Made by a program: the position numbers and the translations under genes
Notes under the pieces: model-generated
The model's input: only the letters and a program-made list of their open reading frames with translations
Database searches by the model: none
Told to the model about the DNA's origin: nothing
Assembly: GCA_003229995.1 (NCBI GenBank)
Contig: QIGJ01000360.1
Location: 1-5,264 of the forward strand
From: Gammaproteobacteria bacterium
Lineage (GTDB): Bacteria > Pseudomonadota > Gammaproteobacteria > SZUA-152
Direction of reading: 5' to 3'
DNA: 5,264 nt
Shown here: positions 1-5,264 of the stretch, piece by piece
Layout of the letters: every line of letters starts with the position of its first letter
Numbering within the stretch: the stretch's first letter is position 1

Positions 1-983
<983 letters not shown>

Positions 984-985
984 TC

Positions 986-1015
986 ATTTTATGTGTTCAG
1001 TGCTGCTTACGTAAA
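986..1015 (-). promoter_or_regulatory. candidate murA promoter
   Basis: On the minus strand a TTTACG box (1015-1010) and a TAAAAT box (991-986) are separated by 18 bases, a fair sigma-70-like match. Because the terminator at 1056-1092 should stop upstream transcription, murA needs a start site in the short interval 978-1055, and this is the best pair I see. The weakness is that transcription would begin almost at the murA ATG, leaving hardly any leader. A TTGACC box at 1043-1038 is a second possible -35 element but has no good -10 partner. This is inferred from consensus only. Confidence 0.3.
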
Positions 1016-1055
1016 ACGTTGGCATTACTATTTTGTTGGTCAAAAACGCCTGTTT

Positions 1056-1092
1056 ACAAAAGAAAAAGCCACCCGGAATACAACAGGGTGGC
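1056..1092 (-). terminator. Rho-independent terminator after ibaG
   Basis: Read on the minus strand, GCCACCC (1092-1086) pairs perfectly with GGGTGGC (1074-1068) across an 11-base loop, and is followed by TTTTTCTTTT (1067-1058). This is a textbook intrinsic terminator, 27 bases past the ibaG stop codon. The other strand has no T-run after the stem, so it acts only on leftward transcription. It should end the transcript carrying ibaG (and perhaps the upstream lipid-transport operon) before murA. Confidence 0.88.
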
Positions 1093-1118
1093 CATTGTTA
1101 CTGTGTTAATACTGCTCG

Positions 1119-1379
1119 TTAACCAACCCCCACCTGTAATTTGCTGACCTTTTCCCACTCCGCAGGAGTATGAGCCTTGATGGTAAAGGCATGCAACTCA
1201 CCACTGGTGATATGCTCATTGACCGTGGCATAAACCATTTTCTGCTTGGCCACCAATGACTTACCCTCAAAAATATCAGAGATCACTACGGCCTGAAAAT
1301 GGCTGCCATCACCCGTAACGGTAACTTGCGCACCGGGTAACCCGGCCTCGATCAGGGACTGAATTTCGTTGATTTCCAT
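1119..1379 (-). CDS. ibaG: BolA-family protein IbaG (YrbA)
   Basis: This is an 86-residue BolA/YrbA protein, full length for the family (E. coli IbaG is about 84). The N-terminal MEINEIQSLIEAGLPGA is followed by the signature VTGDGSHFQAVVIS (about 21-34), KQKMVY (45-50) and ELHAFTIKAHTPAEW (61-75). His27 and the conserved His63 are in the positions used by BolA-type proteins to help ligate a [2Fe-2S] cluster with monothiol glutaredoxins. The protein has no cysteine, as is typical of the IbaG branch. In E. coli IbaG is acid-inducible and linked to iron-sulfur handling; it sits between mlaB and murA there, and the location here fits that synteny. Its only unusual part is the tail, KLQVGVG. The Shine-Dalgarno is poor. 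A gap of about 170 bp upstream and a terminator downstream suggest it may be transcribed on its own as well as by read-through. Confidence 0.95.
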   Translation of the reverse strand: MEINEIQSLIEAGLPGAQVTVTGDGSHFQAVVISDIFEGKSLVAKQKMVYATVNEHITSGELHAFTIKAHTPAEWEKVSKLQVGVG

Positions 1380-1550
1380 TATTTATAACCCGTTAATTAA
1401 TTCACTAAAATCAAGTCAGCGCACAATTCAGGCTTTATTCCATTTTTTGCGCTCACCCAACAACTAAAGAGCCCAAGCATGCACTTCGTCATCTGACATA
1501 CTATACCCCCCACCATCGTCCTGAAAAACAGGCAATAGCTAAGAATACCG
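1380..1550 (-). other. intergenic gap between the ABC permease gene and ibaG
   Basis: This 171-base gap is the only sizeable break in the gene run upstream of the terminator. I see no convincing terminator: the only hairpin is a 4-base-pair CCTG/CAGG stem (1520-1532) around an A5 loop, with no T-run. On the minus strand there is a TATAGT box at 1504-1499 without a good -35 partner, a micro-ORF at 1499-1464 (MSDDEVHAWAL, 11 codons then TAG) behind a G-rich run, and an AT-rich imperfect palindrome GTTAATTAATTCAC at 1392-1405 close to the ibaG start. The region probably carries an ibaG promoter or control site, but no element is well supported. Confidence 0.4.
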
Positions 1551-2321
1551 TTATTCACGGATTTTGTAACCCTTGTGCAATATCAACAACGCTACCGCAC
1601 TCAACCCAAACAAAAACACCAAAGTCACACCCAGGCTGAGCATAGGATCGGCGTCCGACTGTCCAAAAAACCCGTAACGAAAGCCATCAATCAAATAGAA
1701 AAACGGATTAAACTGCGACACCGTTTGCCATATACCCGGCAGAGAATGTATGGAATAAAATACCCCGCTCAAAAACGACAGAGGCAGGATGAAAAAATTC
1801 TGGAACCCGGCCAGCTGGTCAAATTTTTCCGCCCACACCCCGGCGATCAGTCCCAACACCCCCAGCGTCGCACTGCCCAGCACAGCAAAAACCAACACAG
1901 CCCACCCTGCTTCCAGTGGCAAATCAACAAACAGGATTGCCACCAAATACACCGCCAACGCTACCAACACTCCGCGCACCACCGCAGCAGCAGTAAAGGC
2001 GATAAAAAACCCCAGACTGCTGATAGGCGATAACAAAACAAAGACCAGGTTGCCCATCATCTTCGACTGAATCAGGCTTGATGAACTGTTGGCAAAGGCA
2101 TTCTGAATAATCGACATCATCATCAGGCCCGGAATCAGGAAGGCCGAATAAGCCACTCCCTCGTAGACTTCGACATTGCCGTCCAGCGCCTGACCAAACA
2201 CCAGCAGATACAGTAACGCGGTGACCACTGGCGTCAGTATGGTTTGCACAAACACCTTCATGAAACGCCATACTTCTTTGGCGAACAGGGTATAAACGCC
2301 GCGCAGGCTGGCACCCTTCAT
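1551..2321 (-). CDS. ABC-2 type transporter permease, YadH-like
   Basis: This 256-residue inner-membrane protein is the membrane half of an ABC exporter and resembles E. coli YadH in length and sequence. A short cytoplasmic N-terminus with TLFAKEVWRFMKVFVQT (11-27) matches the YadH AKEIHRFM region. About six hydrophobic segments follow, near residues 25-44, 56-76, 104-131, 139-162, 172-191 and 228-249. The ABC-2 family signature is clear in LSGVFYSIHSLPGIWQ (184-199) and FNPFFYLIDGFRYGFFG (204-220). The ATG overlaps the stop of the ATPase gene (ATGA at 2321-2318), so the two are co-translated and should form a transporter of two ATPase and two permease subunits. The substrate is unknown; the MlaC, MlaB and TolC-like neighbours suggest a lipid or envelope component. 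It is not an MlaE-type permease, which belongs to a different family. Confidence 0.93.
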   Translation of the reverse strand: MKGASLRGVYTLFAKEVWRFMKVFVQTILTPVVTALLYLLVFGQALDGNVEVYEGVAYSAFLIPGLMMMSIIQNAFANSSSSLIQSKMMGNLVFVLLSPISSLGFFIAFTAAAVVRGVLVALAVYLVAILFVDLPLEAGWAVLVFAVLGSATLGVLGLIAGVWAEKFDQLAGFQNFFILPLSFLSGVFYSIHSLPGIWQTVSQFNPFFYLIDGFRYGFFGQSDADPMLSLGVTLVFLFGLSAVALLILHKGYKIRE

Positions 2322-3250
2322 GGGCGCGTCGTCTCTGCGGGCAGATCAGCGGTGAGATCAAGAAACACTTCTTCTAACCCCGATTCTTCCGTGCGTAAAT
2401 CCGTCACTTCGATACTGGCTGTTTGCAATGCTTTGAGCACATCGCCTATGTTATGGTCGGTTTTGTGCAGACGCAGCGACAAACGATTATCTTCTGTCTC
2501 TGTTACTAATGCCTGTAACGATTCGGGCAGGCGATAATCGCTTTGTGCCAGAGTCAGTCGCAAGGTGCGATAGGGGCAACGCGCCAGCAACGCCGTTTTA
2601 CTTTCCTGCGCGATCACCCGGCCGCGATTCAAAATGGCGATTTCTTCGCACAGCGTTTCGGCTTCTTCCAGATAATGGGTGGTTAACACGATGGTATGAC
2701 CGTCGGCATGCAGACGCCGGGTGAATTGCCATAACGCTTGGCGCAACTCAACATCCACCCCAGCGGTAGGCTCGTCCAGCACCACCACATCCGGTTTATG
2801 CACCAATGCCTGGGCGATAAGCACACGGCGTTTCATACCACCGGAGAGATCGTGCAAATTGGTATCGACCTTGTCGGCCAGACTCAGGGTCTCGATCAGT
2901 TCGTCGATCCAGGGCCGGTTTTCCGGGCCGTGACCAAAATAGCCTGACTGTAGCCGCAGCACTTCGCGTACGGTGAAAAAGGGATCATAAACCAGCTCCT
3001 GTGGCACCACACCCAGGGCGTGTCGCGCTTGTCGATAAGCACCCACCACGTCGTGGCCCATTACCGACACCGTGCCCGCATCCGCTTTCATCAGGCCCGA
3101 CATGATATTGATCAACGTGGATTTACCGGCACCATTGGGGCCCAACAGGCCAAAAAAACTGCCCTGCGGCACATCCAGCGAAATATCGTTGAGAGCGTGC
3201 AATTCACCGAAGTGTTTATGCACACCCCGGATGCTGACAGCGGTGGGCAC
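2318..3250 (-). CDS. ABC transporter ATP-binding protein, YadG-like
   Basis: This 310-residue cytoplasmic ATPase powers the ABC-2 permease encoded next. All nucleotide-binding motifs are intact: Walker A GPNGAGKST at 37-45, Q-loop Gln84 in VVPQE, ABC signature LSGGM at 135-139, Walker B VVVLDE at 155-160 followed by PTAGVD, and the H-loop His192 in TTHYLEEAE. After about residue 215 comes a C-terminal region of roughly 90 residues of the kind seen in ABC-2 drug/lipid exporter ATPases; length matches E. coli YadG (about 308) and exceeds MlaF (about 270). The start is a GTG at 3250-3248 that shares one base with the STAS-gene stop (TAGTG); no suitable ATG lies nearby upstream of Walker A. Coupling to the STAS gene raises the possibility that the STAS protein binds this ATPase as MlaB binds MlaF. 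Confidence 0.94.
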   Translation of the reverse strand: MPTAVSIRGVHKHFGELHALNDISLDVPQGSFFGLLGPNGAGKSTLINIMSGLMKADAGTVSVMGHDVVGAYRQARHALGVVPQELVYDPFFTVREVLRLQSGYFGHGPENRPWIDELIETLSLADKVDTNLHDLSGGMKRRVLIAQALVHKPDVVVLDEPTAGVDVELRQALWQFTRRLHADGHTIVLTTHYLEEAETLCEEIAILNRGRVIAQESKTALLARCPYRTLRLTLAQSDYRLPESLQALVTETEDNRLSLRLHKTDHNIGDVLKALQTASIEVTDLRTEESGLEEVFLDLTADLPAETTRP

Positions 3251-3558
3251 TAGTTCAATGCCAGCAGCTCATCAACGCCGCTGAGACGGGCGATAGCCAA
3301 CATTTGTGAGGGAATATTTCGAAACCGAATGTTCTGTTGTTGCTGGCGAGCGGTACGCTGCCATTCGATAAGCAGGGCAACACCCGCACTGTCGGCACGC
3401 TCAACATCTTGCAGGTCAATATCAATGTCGTTGGGAATGTCACGCAGGCAGTTCTGTGCCAACAGTGCTGGCACCGTTTTCATGCTCAATTCGCCAGATA
3501 CCAACAGACAACCATCAGCGGATTTTTTTAGCTGGGCGTGCAATGGGTTCGCATCCAT
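3250..3558 (-). CDS. mlaB: STAS-domain protein, MlaB-like
   Basis: This 102-residue cytoplasmic protein is a single STAS domain, the length of E. coli MlaB (about 97). Recognisable parts are the first strand and turn LLVSGELSMKTVPALL (18-33), strand IDIDLQDVERADSAGVALLIEW (45-66) and the C-terminal IARLSGVDELLAL (89-101). The ADSAG loop corresponds to VDTAG in E. coli MlaB, where the Thr is needed for activity; here the residue is Ser57, the form usual in anti-sigma-factor antagonists. In E. coli MlaB binds and stabilises the MlaF ATPase. Here it lies directly after mlaC, as in E. coli, but is followed by a YadG-like ATPase instead of ibaG. The ATG shares one base with the mlaC stop (TAATG) and its own stop overlaps the ATPase GTG. 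The Mla assignment rests on STAS plus position, since STAS domains are divergent. Confidence 0.88.
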   Translation of the reverse strand: MDANPLHAQLKKSADGCLLVSGELSMKTVPALLAQNCLRDIPNDIDIDLQDVERADSAGVALLIEWQRTARQQQQNIRFRNIPSQMLAIARLSGVDELLALN

Positions 3559-4196
3559 TATTTTGCGGTATCTGCTGCTTTGGAAGGCCGATTACGATCA
3601 GCCAACCGGGTGATCAGTTTTTCCAGTCCATCTTTACGGATTTCTTTGGCAAAGGAGCTGCGGTAGTTGGCTACCAGGCTGATGCTATCAACACTCACAT
3701 CAAAAATTTTCCAGGCACCCTCCTTCATATGCATTTTATAGCTGATCGGAATAGGAAAACCAGCGGACTGCTGAATTTCAGTACGCACAGTAACCTGTTT
3801 GCCATCTTTTCTTTTCCGGGGTGCCAGCATGTCAATTTGCTTGTCAAAGTTATCATTCAGCGCTTTTGCGTAAGTGCGTACCAGCAAAGTACGAAACTCC
3901 AGTGCGAAACGCTTTTTTTCATCCGCGCTGGCCTTGCGCCAGTATTTGCCCAACACCCAACTGGACATGCGCTCAAAATCAAAATGCGGTGCGACGATGG
4001 TATCGACAATTTCCAGCAGATGTCCTGGCTCGGCCTTGATTTTGTCCTGGCTTGTGCGCAACACACGGGTGATTTTGTCCGTGGTCTCCTTCACCAGCAC
4101 CTCTGGTGCCTGAACAGCCGCGACCGGACTGCCCAGCAACAATACGCCCACTAGCAATGCGCCCATGTATTTCATCGCATTTGTTACGTTAATCAT
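3558..4196 (-). CDS. mlaC: MlaC/Ttg2D-family periplasmic phospholipid-binding protein
   Basis: The 212-residue product belongs to the MlaC (Ttg2D, toluene tolerance) family: soluble periplasmic carriers that shuttle a phospholipid between the outer membrane and an inner-membrane ABC complex. An N-terminal signal peptide is evident: Lys9, a hydrophobic core at about 11-22, and an Ala-rich cleavage zone at 26-30 (PVAAVQA). Family motifs are IVDTIVAPHFDFERMSSWVLG (63-83), YWRKAS then EKKRF (85-97), a basic APRKRKDGKQVTVRT stretch (125-139), ISYKMHM (151-157) and WKIFDVSVDSISLVANYRSSF (162-182). Length equals E. coli MlaC (211). The start at 4196 is preferred to Met8 because it forms an ATGA overlap with the upstream stop and has a GGGAG Shine-Dalgarno seven bases away; Met8 has none. 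It precedes the MlaB-like gene as in E. coli. Confidence 0.95.
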   Translation of the reverse strand: MINVTNAMKYMGALLVGVLLLGSPVAAVQAPEVLVKETTDKITRVLRTSQDKIKAEPGHLLEIVDTIVAPHFDFERMSSWVLGKYWRKASADEKKRFALEFRTLLVRTYAKALNDNFDKQIDMLAPRKRKDGKQVTVRTEIQQSAGFPIPISYKMHMKEGAWKIFDVSVDSISLVANYRSSFAKEIRKDGLEKLITRLADRNRPSKAADTAK

Positions 4197-5264
4197 TCGA
4201 CATCTCCCGTCACCACCTGCAGCTTCGCCACATGTAAATTGTAATCATTGACTGTTTTCAGATAATCGCTGTAAGCCTGAATATACCCCAGAAAGGCGCT
4301 GATCACCTTGTCTGCCTGTTCTATCCCGGCTTCAAAATCGGCATAGCTGCTGATCATCCAGCGTCGTCCACTGCGACTGCCTTCATACAGTTTTTGCACC
4401 ATTTCATGATGCGCATGCACGGTGTGATACTGTTCGGCCACCTGAAAAGGAATGCCTCGCTGGGCAAAGGTACGCAACGCCAGTGTCGATTCCATCTCTG
4501 CCCGTGCCTGCGCTACCTGAGCCGGTTGGCGGCCACTGGCCCACTCCCATTGCAAACCCAGAATCGGCGTTGCACCCGCCGTATTAAAGGGATCATAGGC
4601 GCTGACGCTGGTCAGGTCATCACGCAACGGACTGTACGAAATAATACCCGCCACACCAACATACAGATTGGGATTAGACTCACTTTTTTTGGCCAGCATC
4701 CATTCACGACGCGCTTGCAAGCCTGCTGATAATTGACGCATTTCCGGCCGTTTCACCAGCGCCCGCGCCTGCAAGGTTTTCAGTTCGCCTTCTGGCAATT
4801 CAACCGGTTGCAGGCGTTTATCGGCCAGTTCCAGCTTATCGTCCGGTGCCACATTGGCCAACATACGCAGACCCGCCAAAGCAATATTTTCAAAGCCGGT
4901 GGCCTCGGCAATATAACGCTGTAACAAGGCCGGTTTGCAATGCGAACAAATCGGACTGTTTAGCATCACCCTCGCCGTCTTCCAGCCAGCCTTCTACCAG
5001 ATCCAGTGCTGCTTCCATTTTTTTTGCCGAGTCTTCCAGCAAAAAACGGGTATCTCTGGCCGCTAAGTAACCATTGTAGGCACGCGTCACTTCCAGCAAA
5101 GTCTGTCCGCGTCGCAAAGCAACATCCCCTTGCTTGACTTGGATATTACCCGCTGCCGCTTTTGAGTAATGTTTGATTTTGCCGAAAGTGTGCAACGGTT
5201 TGATAAACGAAAAATCCACGTAATACCATGGCGAAAGGCCATCGATATCAAAGGCGTTATCCGG
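4193..5264 (-). pseudogene. TolC-family outer-membrane efflux protein, N-terminus beyond window, frameshifted
   Basis: Two overlapping frames together encode about 355 residues of a TolC-like outer-membrane channel protein. The first is open from the right edge (starting PDNAFDIDGLSPWYYVDFSF) to a TGA at 4892-4890, with KPLHTFGKI, GDVALRRGQTLLEVTRAYNGYLA and a long helical stretch ending KQSDLFALQTGL, a typical first TolC repeat. The second, open from 4993 to the TGA at 4195-4193, takes over with LLQRYIAEATGFENIALAGLRML, then RPEMRQL, a loop region around LYVGVAGII, and a second helical repeat ending YLKTVNDYNLHVAKLQVVTGD. Frame quality switches at about 4919-4931; removing one base there would restore a continuous protein. 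The GTG codons at 5219 and 4969 are internal and not true starts. About 100 N-terminal residues, including the signal peptide, lie outside. The stop overlaps the mlaC start. It may be a genuine decayed gene or a sequencing error; the intact remainder favours a recent change or an error. Confidence 0.85.
4204..4208 (-). promoter_or_regulatory. Shine-Dalgarno site of mlaC
   Basis: The minus strand reads GGGAG here, seven bases before the ATG at 4196-4194 and inside the end of the TolC-like gene. It decides the mlaC start in favour of the overlapping ATGA codon rather than Met8, and means mlaC can be translated even if ribosomes leave the frameshifted upstream gene early. Confidence 0.65.

Noticed and set aside
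1520..1532. Hairpin CCTG-AAAAA-CAGG as a terminator after the permease gene
   Set aside because: The stem is only 4 bp and no T-run follows on either strand.
1575..2033. A 152-codon plus-strand frame rich in Gln, His and Arg
   Set aside because: It is the complement of the hydrophobic ABC-2 permease; Gln/His/Arg-rich composition is what antisense of membrane codons gives.
1924..2361. A 145-codon minus-strand frame overlapping the permease gene
   Set aside because: It is a different frame of the same strand across the permease and ATPase genes, with no family-like sequence; both real genes are intact, so no frameshift is needed.
3456..4154. A 232-codon open frame on the plus strand
   Set aside because: It lies antisense to mlaC and the start of the STAS gene, both of which have clear family motifs. 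Its translation has no recognisable domain and it is explained as a shadow frame.
4964..4969. GTG-ATG codons as a true start of a separate downstream gene
   Set aside because: The sequence just after them (LNSPICSHCKPA) is unlike the family, while the other frame reads well there; the downstream part is the continuation of a TolC protein after a frameshift.

Overview
The window looks like chromosomal DNA of a gammaproteobacterium. All supported genes lie on the minus strand, so transcription runs from the right edge towards the left. The gene content matches the mla-ibaG-murA neighbourhood of Gammaproteobacteria (outer-membrane lipid transport next to peptidoglycan synthesis), and the encoded MurA and IbaG closely resemble the enterobacterial proteins. 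I cannot name a genus. The order differs from Escherichia coli, where mlaFEDCB-ibaG-murA are adjacent.

In transcription order the layout is: (1) 5264-4193, a TolC-family outer-membrane efflux protein, cut at its N-terminus by the window edge and broken by a frameshift near 4919-4931; (2) 4196-3558, a secreted MlaC/Ttg2D-type phospholipid carrier; (3) 3558-3250, a STAS-domain MlaB-like protein; (4) 3250-2318, a YadG-type ABC ATPase with a GTG start; (5) 2321-1551, a YadH-type ABC-2 permease; (6) a gap of about 170 bp; (7) 1379-1119, the BolA-family protein IbaG; (8) a clear intrinsic terminator at 1056-1092; (9) 977-1, murA, cut at its C-terminus by the window edge.

Genes 1 to 5 are linked by start/stop overlaps of 1 or 4 bases and are almost certainly one translationally coupled operon. 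Together they would supply an inner-membrane ABC transporter, a STAS regulator, a periplasmic lipid carrier and an outer-membrane channel-like protein. That could be a complete trans-envelope route, but the transporter is of the ABC-2 (YadGH) type, not MlaFE, and no MCE protein (MlaD) lies in the window. Whether mlaFED lies beyond 5264 cannot be seen. This hybrid arrangement, the TolC frameshift and the terminator separating ibaG from murA are the main points of interest. I found no RNA genes, CRISPR arrays or mobile elements.
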